Source: Oscillospiraceae bacterium
GTDB lineage: Bacteria > Bacillota > Clostridia > Oscillospirales > Ruminococcaceae
Direction: 5' to 3'
Assembly (NCBI GenBank): GCA_017483405.1
Contig: JAFUWP010000100.1
Location: 1 to 12,837, forward strand
DNA length: 12,837 bases
Shown here: positions 7,171 to 12,837 of the stretch, one piece after another
Layout: every line of letters starts with the position of its first letter
Position numbering within the stretch: position 1 is the stretch's first letter
Program-made: the position numbers and the translations under genes
Notes under the pieces: model-generated
What the model saw: only the letters and a program-made list of their open reading frames with translations
The model's database searches: none
What the model was told of the DNA's origin: nothing

Positions 7171-7911
7171 AATGCCGTAAATCACGGGCTGATGCAGAGC
7201 ATAGATTTCGAGGGCATGTCTGCCGATGAAGTTCAGAAAGCTGATGCCTTTCCATTTGATATTCAAAATTTTCTGGCCGGATGCCTGATAGATAAAAAAT
7301 CCGGTCAGAAACAGAAACAGCCACGGAATCAGGGAGAAATAATCCGTTGAATAAAAGCCTTTCTGCGGAAAGCCGAGATAAGCTGTCAGATAGTTCCGGT
7401 ACAGTCCGGACGGCAGAGAAAACAGTTCATGACTGAAAATGCCCAGAAATTGGGAATTGACATGTTTCGTAAAGGCGAACAGAATAAAATTGACAAATAT
7501 TCCCAGCATTGCTGGGATTTTTTGCAGAAATTTCCGGCATCCGGCCATGAGGAGCATACAAGAGCCGATGAGCGTCAGAACGCCGAACAGAATCAGATTT
7601 TCGGGCATAAAGAGCGCAGTTATCAGGGTGATGCCTGCGCCGAGTCCGAATACCGTCAGTCCGCGCCGGAGCAGATGCCGGCTCATACCGGAGCAGAATC
7701 CGGAAAGCAGGATAAAGCTCCAGCAGATACCCTGTTGCCAGAGATACGCGTCCTGTCCGTGATACCAATTCCATTTCATGCCGAAGATATAGACTAAATC
7801 CCATACGGCATGAAATAGCACCATATTGATGACAGTCAGTCCGCGGAGGGTATCCAGAAGATGACATCTGTCAGGAATCGGCTTGGATTGGAGAATGTTT
7901 TTGAGGTTCAT
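7150..7911 (-). CDS. DUF1624 / heparan-alpha-glucosaminide N-acetyltransferase-like membrane protein
   Basis: The 253-residue protein has about seven to eight membrane segments and the family marks HLLDTLRGLTVINMVLFHAV (17-36), WDLVY (37-41), LLSGFCSGMSRHL (68-80), DYFSLIPWLFLFLTGFF (190-206) and GRHALEIYALHQPV (230-243). These match the bacterial DUF1624/HGSNAT-catalytic group of acyltransferase-like membrane proteins, thought to transfer acyl groups to sugars; the actual substrate is unknown. The frame is open further upstream, but the ATG at 7911-7909 has GAAAGG (7926-7921 on the complement) 9 nt before it and lies about 43 nt after a consensus promoter. The upstream extension would run through that promoter, so it is rejected. 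The gene ends tail-to-tail with the preceding plus-strand gene. Confidence 0.85.
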   Translation of the reverse strand: MNLKNILQSKPIPDRCHLLDTLRGLTVINMVLFHAVWDLVYIFGMKWNWYHGQDAYLWQQGICWSFILLSGFCSGMSRHLLRRGLTVFGLGAGITLITALFMPENLILFGVLTLIGSCMLLMAGCRKFLQKIPAMLGIFVNFILFAFTKHVNSQFLGIFSHELFSLPSGLYRNYLTAYLGFPQKGFYSTDYFSLIPWLFLFLTGFFIYQASGQKILNIKWKGISFLNFIGRHALEIYALHQPVIYGILWICFR

Positions 7912-7960
7912 AAGAAGAATCCTTTCTGATTTCGGAAATTGAAAAAATAGATTTTTCTTG

Positions 7961-7989
7961 ATTATAGCATAATCCGGAAATCTTGTCAA
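7961..7989 (-). promoter_or_regulatory. Sigma-A promoter for the DUF1624 gene
   Basis: On the complement TTGACA (7989-7984), 17 nt, TATAAT (7966-7961): a perfect consensus. Start near 7954, leader of about 43 nt. A direct repeat AATCCGGAA at 7971-7979 and 7993-8001 flanks the -35. Confidence 0.85.
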
Positions 7990-8023
7990 TGGAATCCGGA
8001 ACGGCGGAAAAATGCTGTTCTGC

Positions 8024-8052
8024 TTGACAAAGTATATGTAAAATGATATAAT
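8024..8052 (+). promoter_or_regulatory. Sigma-A promoter for the GGDEF gene, with extended -10
   Basis: TTGACA (8024-8029), 17 nt, TATAAT (8047-8052), with TG at 8044-8045 giving an extended -10. The start near 8059 leaves a short leader of about 19 nt containing GAGGGAG (8066-8072) before the ATG at 8078. It is divergent from the promoter at 7961-7989. Confidence 0.87.
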
Positions 8053-8077
8053 AGGTATCAGAAATGAGGGAGATAGA

Positions 8078-9325
8078 ATGGAAGTTTTGACATCCAAAAA
8101 AAGGAAAAGAACAATTCTTCTGATGAAAGAAAAGAATCAGGATACTTCTCAGCTTTGTGATATGTTTGCAGAAGATTATCATTTCAGAATCGTGACCGCT
8201 CTGGAGGAAGCTGTCAGGATACTTCGGGAAGATATTGATAAGCTTTCGGCAGTGCTGATAGATGCCTGTCTTCCGGATGATGTCTGCGGAAAATTTCTGC
8301 AAAGAGTCAGGGAATATAAGAATCTGCATGGAATTCCGGTTCTGGTGATAGTTCCGGAATCAGAAATATCGCATTATCTGCATTATCTGGAGTTTGGCGC
8401 AGTAGATTTTATCACATCGCCGTATTGCAGGGAAGTGATAATAAACCGTATTTCCAATGCAGTACATATCAAAGATTCTGTTACATTTTCGCAGTTGGAG
8501 AAGATGCTTCGGGCACTGCCTTCAAATATCTATCTGAAAGATGCGGAGGGGAAATATATTTTTGCTACGCATTACTGGCATCATCTGGAGCATAATAATG
8601 ACCCTGACTGGACAATCAGAGGCAAAACAGATATTGACATCAGAAAAGACAAGGAAAACGCAGTAAAGGCATATATGAGCGATTTGGAGCTTCTGAAAGA
8701 CGGTGAAATCCGTTCTTATATGATTGAAATCAATGCAGATAATATTCTGGAATATTTTCAGATTACAAAAGCACCTGTTCTGGATGAAAAAGATGATATT
8801 ATAGGGATTATCGCATTAATCAATAATATCACACAGCAGGAAGTTCTGAAAAGAAAACTCGAAAAACAGGCCTATACGGATGAAATGACAGGACTGTATA
8901 ACCGCAGTTATTATGAAAAATATATCAGTGCCCTGATGGAGAATCATTATCCGCTGGCAGTGATTTCGGCAGACTGCAACAAGCTGAAATCCGTGAATGA
9001 TACTTACGGGCATCTGGCAGGGGATGAATATATCCGTATTTCGGCATCATTGCTGAAGATGGTACTGCCGGAAAAATCTGTCATATTCCGCACCGGCGGA
9101 GATGAATTCCTGATTTTTCTGCCGGAAACGTCAGAAGAAACAGCTTTGTACTATGTAGAGCGTTTACGGGAACAGTCAAAGTTATTCTCTATCAAAGACC
9201 AGCAGATAAGTATTTCCTACGGAGTTTATGTCATGGAGGATGAAAATCAGGATTTAAAGGACTGCATCCGTCAGGCGGATAAGAACATGTATGAAGATAA
9301 AAAACGCTGTAAAAAAGAATCCTGA
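8078..9325 (+). CDS. Receiver-like / PAS / GGDEF protein, predicted diguanylate cyclase
   Basis: This 415-residue soluble protein has three domains. Residues about 11-130 form a receiver-like domain with a candidate phospho-acceptor in AVLIDACLPD (Asp62), but the acidic pair after strand 1 is missing (ILLMKEKN) and the usual Lys of strand 5 is replaced in FITSPY (Ser114). Residues about 137-255 are a PAS fold (LPSNIYLKDAEGKYIFA ... PVLDEKDDIIGIIALINNIT). Residues about 262-410 are a GGDEF domain with DEMTGLYNRSYYE, the magnesium and nucleotide-binding strand ISADCNKLKSVNDTYGH (296-312) and FRTGGDEF (337-344), so the active loop is intact. The inhibitory RxxD site is not seen before it. It should make cyclic di-GMP in response to a PAS-sensed or receiver signal. 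It has its own promoter and is divergent from the DUF1624 gene. Confidence 0.9.
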   Translation: MEVLTSKKRKRTILLMKEKNQDTSQLCDMFAEDYHFRIVTALEEAVRILREDIDKLSAVLIDACLPDDVCGKFLQRVREYKNLHGIPVLVIVPESEISHYLHYLEFGAVDFITSPYCREVIINRISNAVHIKDSVTFSQLEKMLRALPSNIYLKDAEGKYIFATHYWHHLEHNNDPDWTIRGKTDIDIRKDKENAVKAYMSDLELLKDGEIRSYMIEINADNILEYFQITKAPVLDEKDDIIGIIALINNITQQEVLKRKLEKQAYTDEMTGLYNRSYYEKYISALMENHYPLAVISADCNKLKSVNDTYGHLAGDEYIRISASLLKMVLPEKSVIFRTGGDEFLIFLPETSEETALYYVERLREQSKLFSIKDQQISISYGVYVMEDENQDLKDCIRQADKNMYEDKKRCKKES

Positions 9326-9331
9326 AAGCAG

Positions 9332-9360
9332 TTGCATTTCTGTATCAGATATGCTATAAT
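9332..9360 (+). promoter_or_regulatory. Promoter for the DUF4352-type lipoprotein gene
   Basis: A perfect TATAAT (9355-9360) with an upstream TG (extended -10, 9352-9353) follows a weak TTGCAT (9332-9337) by 17 nt. It lies just after the GGDEF stop with no terminator visible between. The start near 9367 suits the ATG at 9399. Confidence 0.65.
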
Positions 9361-9398
9361 AAATAATACAAATTATGATGAAACGGAGATTGAATGTT

Positions 9399-9962
9399 AT
9401 GAAATTAAATAAAAGACTGGTATGTGTACTTCTGGCAGGACTGATGCTGTTATCCGCAGGCTGTCAGAGTCAGACAAAAAATAACACCCCTGCTGAAACT
9501 ACCGTACCGGCAGTAGAAGTCAAGGCGCAACTCGGTCAGGAAGCCGAATACGGCGGTATGCAGTTTGTTGTGGTATCGGCGCAAGACCCTGATATTGTGA
9601 TGGAACAGTCCGGTAAATCGGCATTATTCTTTGAAGTGACAATCAACAATCAGACGGATGAAACCGTTGTCGCCAACTATCTGAATAATTTTTCCCTGAC
9701 AGTAGACGGAAAAGATTACGATTCTGATGAATGCTGTACCATTCCGGTCATGAAGAAATTATATGATTTCTACGGTCAGGAGGCCATGAATGAAGAAATT
9801 CCGGCTGGTGAATCCAGAACCGGCTATATCGCCTGCGAAGCGGATAAGGGATTCAGTGAACTCGCCCTGCATTACACGCCTAAGACAACGGACAGAGCGT
9901 CCATGATTACCGTACCTGTTGCGAAAGACCAGATTGTCAAGGCGGAACAGAAAAATTCCTGA
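9399..9962 (+). CDS. Secreted lipoprotein with DUF4352-like domain
   Basis: From ATG 9399 the 187-residue product has a type II signal peptide, KLNKRLVCVLLAGLMLLSAGC, whose lipobox LSAG-C places the lipidated Cys at residue 22. A Thr/Pro/Ala-rich linker follows, then an immunoglobulin-like domain (about 43-160) with YGGMQFVVVSA (51-61), ALFFEVTINNQTDETV (75-90), FSLTVDGKDY (98-107) and IPAGESRTGYIACEA (134-148). This strand pattern fits DUF4352, found on extracellular lipoproteins of Firmicutes. A Cys pair (112-113) and Cys146 lie in the domain. The frame extends back to 9375, but that start sits 8 nt after the predicted transcription start, whereas ATG 9399 has CGGAGA (9384-9389) at 9 nt. 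The paralogue array begins 52 nt after its stop with no clear terminator, so it may head that operon. Confidence 0.82.
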   Translation: MKLNKRLVCVLLAGLMLLSAGCQSQTKNNTPAETTVPAVEVKAQLGQEAEYGGMQFVVVSAQDPDIVMEQSGKSALFFEVTINNQTDETVVANYLNNFSLTVDGKDYDSDECCTIPVMKKLYDFYGQEAMNEEIPAGESRTGYIACEADKGFSELALHYTPKTTDRASMITVPVAKDQIVKAEQKNS

Positions 9963-10014
9963 GAGAATTAATATCTGACAAATTTTCAGAGTGACAGAAT
10001 CAGAAAGGACAGTT

Positions 10015-10605
10015 ATGATAATTCATTATTATGCGCTTTCATGGTGCAGTTATGAACTTTATCAGGAGCGACCTGCCGTCTTTGCGCCGGAGGATGCAGA
10101 AGAAGAATTACTTCGGCATTATCATTTCAATCAGGCGGAGGACGGCAGATATTATAAATTCCTGAACGAAAAAGAATATTGTATGGTGACAGAAAATTCT
10201 TCTGCCAATGTGATATTTTTCACTTCGGGAACATATATTCCGGATGGCAAAAGTCAGGAACAAAGAAATCCCATGAGAGTTTCAACCGCGAACTGGCTTT
10301 GTATCGGTTCAGTGCTGGCTGTTTTGATTGGAATTGTATATTTTTTCTCCTATTTAGTACCGGCTGAAACAGAACCGGAACTCATGATGATGTTGTTTCC
10401 TCCGGTGATGTGGTTGACTGCTTTGATTCTGGCAGTATTTGTGCGAATCCGCTGTCCGGAAAGCCTGTTCGGAAAGATTCTGCTGATAATCTATATTGTT
10501 ATCATCGTGGTTTTGGTTTGCCTGTTAATCTGTTTTGTAATCGCCTGTAGTGCGCTTGCGGATGCATGTTTCAATTGTGAGTGCATCGGTTCAAACATGA
10601 GTTAA
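10015..10605 (+). CDS. Paralogue A of a tandem membrane-protein family (unrecognised)
   Basis: I do not recognise this 196-residue protein. Residues 1-70 form a domain shared with the next three genes (Y5, Y6, C11, P25, L33, F38, Q40, G44, K48, L50, E54, N65, F69 invariant among the four). Three hydrophobic segments follow (about 94-115, 128-146, 155-178), with a basic loop VRIRCPESLFGK (143-154) between the second and third, then a Cys-rich tail ending DACFNCECIGSNMS. By the positive-inside rule the N-terminal domain and basic loop are cytoplasmic and the tail is outside. The frame opens at 9991, but AGAAAGGA (10002-10009) and the alignment of IxYY at the N-terminus fix the start at 10015. 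The next gene's ribosome site overlaps its stop codon. Confidence 0.8.
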   Translation: MIIHYYALSWCSYELYQERPAVFAPEDAEEELLRHYHFNQAEDGRYYKFLNEKEYCMVTENSSANVIFFTSGTYIPDGKSQEQRNPMRVSTANWLCIGSVLAVLIGIVYFFSYLVPAETEPELMMMLFPPVMWLTALILAVFVRIRCPESLFGKILLIIYIVIIVVLVCLLICFVIACSALADACFNCECIGSNMS

Positions 10606-10616
10606 AGGAGATAACA

Positions 10617-11177
10617 ATGCAGATTCATTATTATGAAGTTCCGGGCTGTGATTTTGTTATTCATGAGGGGAAGCCTGTCATCATTGCACCGTCCGGCACG
10701 GCAGAGGCATCCCTTCGGGAACAGGGATTTCAGCAGGATAAGAACGGCAAATGGTATAAATTTCTGAATGAAAAAGAATATCACGATGTGATGATTGGCT
10801 ATCCGGATAATGATGTCACATTCACGGATAAGGATTATCCTCCGCAGTACGCGCCATGTCCGGAAGAAAAATCTAAAGATAAATTTTCTAATAGTCCCAT
10901 AGTTCTGAGTATTGTTTTTCTGATACTGATAATAGGTGCAATTGCCCTTCCGGCCAATTTTGAATGGATGGGGATATGGAGCAGTGGACTGTGGATTGCA
11001 GGACTTCTCCTGATAGTATTTTTTCGGGTAAAATATCCGGCGAATCCTTTAGGAACGGCATTGATGATAATATATTTGGTGCTGGTTTTGATGATTGTGA
11101 GTATCCTGATTCTGGTGATGGTTCAGTTAGGAACTCTGTTTTTGAATTTTCTCACCTGTAACTGGAGTGCCTGCTGA
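10617..11177 (+). CDS. Paralogue B of the tandem membrane-protein family
   Basis: This 186-residue protein has the same layout as its neighbours: N-terminal domain (QIHYYEVPGCDF ... GKWYKFLNEKEYHDV ... NDVTFTD, 1-71), a Pro-rich linker, three hydrophobic segments (about 94-111, 120-136, 146-170), basic loop FRVKYPANPLGT (136-147) and a short Cys tail (LTCNWSAC). The ATG at 10617 has AAAGGAG (10604-10610), which overlaps the stop of gene A, so the two are tightly coupled. The ORF could be read back to an ATG at 10581 inside gene A, but alignment with the paralogues and the ribosome site favour 10617. Function unknown. Confidence 0.8.
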   Translation: MQIHYYEVPGCDFVIHEGKPVIIAPSGTAEASLREQGFQQDKNGKWYKFLNEKEYHDVMIGYPDNDVTFTDKDYPPQYAPCPEEKSKDKFSNSPIVLSIVFLILIIGAIALPANFEWMGIWSSGLWIAGLLLIVFFRVKYPANPLGTALMIIYLVLVLMIVSILILVMVQLGTLFLNFLTCNWSAC

Positions 11178-11213
11178 AAGAAAACAGTTTTGACAGAATA
11201 AAAAGGGGCATCT

Positions 11214-11717
11214 ATGATTGTAAATTATTATGCGATTCTGGAATGTGACTGTAAAATTTATCAGGAAAAGGCGGTTCTCTTTCCGCCAGCCGGAACAGGG
11301 GTTCTCTTTCTGAAAAGGTATCAGTTCAGTCAGCGGCCAAATGGCGGATGGTATAAAATCCTGAGCGAAGAAGAAACCGCAGTCATTATGAAAAACTATC
11401 CGGATAATCCAGTCACATTCACTGATAATATGGATAAGATACTCGCTGGAATTTCCATTGCTTCGCTGATTCTGGCAATCCTGACTATCAGTTTGTTTAT
11501 TTTTGATTATACGGCTTTGTCGATTCTGATAGCCGGCGGACTGAATATTATTTCTCTGATAACAGCATCCGCTGTACGCTGTCGTTATCCGAAAAGCATA
11601 TTCAGCAGTATGCTTTTGATGATTCAGATTGCGGCACAAAGTCTGGTAGTTATTTTCATCATAAAAAATCAGTATGTTTTTTTATCATTGGTATCTGCTC
11701 TTTCATTGACTGTATAG
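11214..11717 (+). CDS. Paralogue C, shorter member lacking the Cys-rich tail
   Basis: This 167-residue member keeps the N-terminal domain (IVNYYAILECDC ... GGWYKILSEEE ... NPVTFTD, 1-71) but has almost no linker before its first hydrophobic segment (about 76-97). Further segments lie at about 101-120 and 132-150, with the basic loop VRCRYPKSIFSS (121-132) between them. The C-terminus is KNQYVFLSLVSALSLTV with no cysteines, unlike A, B and D, so the tail was lost or replaced. AAAAAGGGG before ATG 11214 supports the start. It lies 36 nt after gene B and 26 nt before gene D. Function unknown; the divergence could mean either a specialised or a decaying copy. Confidence 0.78.
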   Translation: MIVNYYAILECDCKIYQEKAVLFPPAGTGVLFLKRYQFSQRPNGGWYKILSEEETAVIMKNYPDNPVTFTDNMDKILAGISIASLILAILTISLFIFDYTALSILIAGGLNIISLITASAVRCRYPKSIFSSMLLMIQIAAQSLVVIFIIKNQYVFLSLVSALSLTV

Positions 11718-11730
11718 TAGAGAACTACTG

Positions 11731-11746
11731 AGGAGAGACAGCATTG
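11731..11746 (+). promoter_or_regulatory. Ribosome binding site and TTG start of paralogue D
   Basis: AGGAGAG (11731-11737) lies 6 nt before TTG (11744-11746). No in-frame ATG exists nearby, and starting at TTG aligns the protein's first residues exactly with the three paralogues, so TTG is taken as the initiator. Confidence 0.75.
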
Positions 11747-12355
11747 TTTATCAATTATTATTTTGTGAAGGGATGTACTTATCAGCCGTATCATGAAAAA
11801 GATGTTATTTTTGCGCCGGATGGTACGGATGAACATCTTCTGCATCAGTGCGGATTTCAGCAGGCAGAAGACGGCAGATATTTCAAAATCCTGAATCAGG
11901 AAGAATATAAAGCCATCATGAAGGGCTATCCTCATAATGATATTATCTTTTCTGATGAAACTCCTGAACCGCTTTATCAGTATCAGGATATGCCGCCGCA
12001 GAATACGCCGATAATTCAGAAAAAACCTCCGAAGAAAAAACAGGATTTCTGGGAATATTTTTTATATATTTTCGATGTTCCGAATATTCTGTGTATGCTT
12101 TCACTTATTCTGACAATAGCATTGTTTGTGGTCTGCGCAGTACTCAGGGAAATAAATAATATACCATCCTGTATATTAGGGCTTATTTCGCTGATTCTGA
12201 TAATTACGGTTCGGGTCAGATACCCTGAAAATATTTTCGGAAAGGTGCTCATGGTATTGTATGGTATTATTTGTGCTGGTATTTTGCTTTTAATGATATA
12301 TGCATTATGGACATGTTTTTCTATGTGCATTGGATGTTTGAGCTGTTCTTTTTAA
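11744..12355 (+). CDS. Paralogue D, TTG start, lysine-rich linker and Cys-rich tail
   Basis: The 203-residue protein has the shared domain (FINYYFVKGCTY ... DGRYFKILNQEEYKAIM ... NDIIFSD, 1-71), a longer linker rich in Pro, Gln and Lys (KKPPKKKQ at 93-100), three hydrophobic segments (about 113-133, 141-156, 168-190), the basic loop VRVRYPENIFGK (156-167) and a tail CFSMCIGCLSC. The lysine cluster before the first segment supports a cytoplasmic N-terminal domain. The start is TTG with a good ribosome site. Its nucleotide sequence is unusually close to gene A in one stretch. After its stop a piece of another family member continues in a different frame. Function unknown. Confidence 0.8.
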   Translation: MFINYYFVKGCTYQPYHEKDVIFAPDGTDEHLLHQCGFQQAEDGRYFKILNQEEYKAIMKGYPHNDIIFSDETPEPLYQYQDMPPQNTPIIQKKPPKKKQDFWEYFLYIFDVPNILCMLSLILTIALFVVCAVLREINNIPSCILGLISLILIITVRVRYPENIFGKVLMVLYGIICAGILLLMIYALWTCFSMCIGCLSCSF

Positions 12356-12489
12356 AAGTACATATTTTTATCATTATCTGTGCAATACTTGCAATTTTTT
12401 ATATGATAATTTTGTTCATAAAAGCTCTGCAACAATGCTGTTATGACTGTACAACCTATTTCGAATGTATTGGTTCGGGGAGAAACTAA
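12356..12489 (+). pseudogene. C-terminal remnant of a fifth paralogue
   Basis: Directly after the gene D stop, the frame one base back encodes a hydrophobic segment (HIFIIICAILAIFYMIILF) and then a tail, ALQQCCYDCTTYFECIGSGRN read as two parts ALQQCCYDC and TTYFECIGSGRN, ending at TAA 12487-12489. This tail resembles that of gene A (ALADACFNC-ECIGSNMS). The N-terminal domain and first segments are missing, and the only in-frame ATG (12403) has no ribosome site, so a deleted copy is the simplest reading. An alternative is a -1 slip at the end of gene D (TCT TTT TAA) that would append this part to D. Confidence 0.6.
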
Positions 12490-12491
12490 TC

Positions 12492-12499
12492 AGGAAAGG
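12492..12499 (+). promoter_or_regulatory. Ribosome binding site of the Lgt-like gene
   Basis: AGGAAAGG lies 8 nt before ATG 12508, fixing the start of the last gene. No promoter is seen in front, so it is probably read through from the paralogue array. Confidence 0.65.
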
Positions 12500-12507
12500 C
12501 GGATATT

Positions 12508-12837
12508 ATGATAGAAATCAATACAGATTATAATTTTATTTCTCCTTATCCGATAATGATATTATTATCATTTCTTGCCGGAATCATCGGCATGTATCTG
12601 CTGAATCTTCGGGATGGCATCCGGAAGGATGTTGCAGGTTATCTCTGTCTGCTTGCGCCGGTGATGAGCGTTTTCTTCGGAATTGTTCTGACTTATATTT
12701 CATCAGGATTTCAGTATTTCGGGCTTTCATCTGTCGGGGGATTAATCGGCATGTATCTCGCCTCCCTGACGATGGCACTCATCAGCGGAAAGCAAGGCGA
12801 ACTCGGAATCATGACGAAAAACTGCACACTGATGCTC
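12508..12837 (+). CDS. Lgt-like polytopic membrane protein, 5' part only
   Basis: The first 110 residues are visible before the right edge. Segments lie near residues 11-33 (YPIMILLSFLAGIIGMYLL), 44-66 and 77-97. The layout, particularly GLSSVGGLIGMYLA (76-89), resembles the H/SGGLIG region of prolipoprotein diacylglyceryl transferase (Lgt), which attaches diacylglycerol to the lipobox cysteine of secreted lipoproteins. The catalytic Arg and downstream motifs are outside the window, so it may be a diverged Lgt-family member and not the housekeeping enzyme. It follows the paralogue remnant by 18 nt. A lipoprotein gene lies at the other end of the array, which fits but does not prove a shared role. 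Confidence 0.5.
   Translation, partial: MIEINTDYNFISPYPIMILLSFLAGIIGMYLLNLRDGIRKDVAGYLCLLAPVMSVFFGIVLTYISSGFQYFGLSSVGGLIGMYLASLTMALISGKQGELGIMTKNCTLML

Noticed and set aside
7429..7797. Plus-strand open frames inside the DUF1624 gene
   Set aside because: Low-complexity shadow frames; DUF1624 motifs on the minus strand are clear.
7912..8097. N-terminal extension of the DUF1624 protein up to 8097
   Set aside because: It would run through the gene's own promoter and the opposing promoter, and family similarity begins after Met at 7911.
9963..10014. Small hairpin TCTGA/TCAGA between the lipoprotein and gene A
   Set aside because: Only 5 bp, AT-rich loop and no T-run, so not a believable terminator.
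11190..11218. TTGACA, 17 nt, TATGAT, a good promoter match between genes B and C
   Set aside because: The -10 overlaps the ATG of gene C, so transcription would start inside C and could not express it. It might serve gene D, but chance is more likely.
1..12837. Very frequent TCCGGA/CCGGAA throughout the window
   Set aside because: Explained by preferred codons (CCG GAA, TCC GGA) in coding regions; no spaced array as in CRISPR or iterons.

Overview
The window looks like a chromosomal segment from a low-to-mid GC Gram-positive clostridial bacterium, most likely a Ruminococcus-like member of the Oscillospiraceae. This rests on strong Shine-Dalgarno sites before nearly every gene, consensus sigma-A promoters with 17-bp spacers, a clostripain-type protease with the clostridial GVHRRGEGLGTGQVG-like N-terminus, a ThrH-type HAD enzyme and a clostridial-type thymidylate kinase. 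The taxonomic call is inference from protein style, not a database match. I see no tRNA, rRNA, CRISPR array, insertion sequence or phage module.

Left part (1-3530): a clostripain-like protease gene runs off the left edge on the minus strand. It is separated by a divergent promoter pair from a two-gene plus-strand unit encoding a DUF2079 polytopic membrane protein and an unrecognised membrane protein with about seven segments. Middle (3512-7170): thrH has its own promoter and a strong terminator. About 20 nt beyond the terminator starts a tightly packed plus-strand run: a MmcQ/YjbR protein, a zinc-type macrodomain (protein-ADP-ribose hydrolase), an unrecognised 175-residue protein, a thymidylate kinase and a small membrane protein. 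These genes overlap or nearly touch, so they are probably co-transcribed. The run ends tail-to-tail with a minus-strand DUF1624 (heparan-alpha-glucosaminide N-acetyltransferase-like) membrane protein gene, overlapping it by 21 bp.

Right part (7912-12837): a second divergent promoter region serves DUF1624 and a receiver-like/PAS/GGDEF protein (predicted diguanylate cyclase). Then come a promoter and a DUF4352-type lipoprotein. After it lies the most unusual part of the window: four tandem paralogues (A-D, 167-203 residues). Each has a roughly 70-residue N-terminal domain that aligns without gaps among the four, three predicted membrane segments, a conserved cytoplasmic VRxRYPExxFGK-like loop, and in three of the four a cysteine-rich C-terminal tail. 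A leftover tail of a fifth copy follows in another frame. The window closes with the start of an Lgt-like membrane protein. I do not recognise the A-D family; it is the best candidate here for an undescribed system.

Functional links: the macrodomain enzyme would reverse ADP-ribosylation of proteins, but no sirtuin or recognisable ADP-ribosyltransferase is visible. The lipoprotein, the paralogue array and the Lgt-like protein may form one cell-envelope locus, but this is inferred from co-orientation and short gaps only. No gap between genes exceeds 300 bases.
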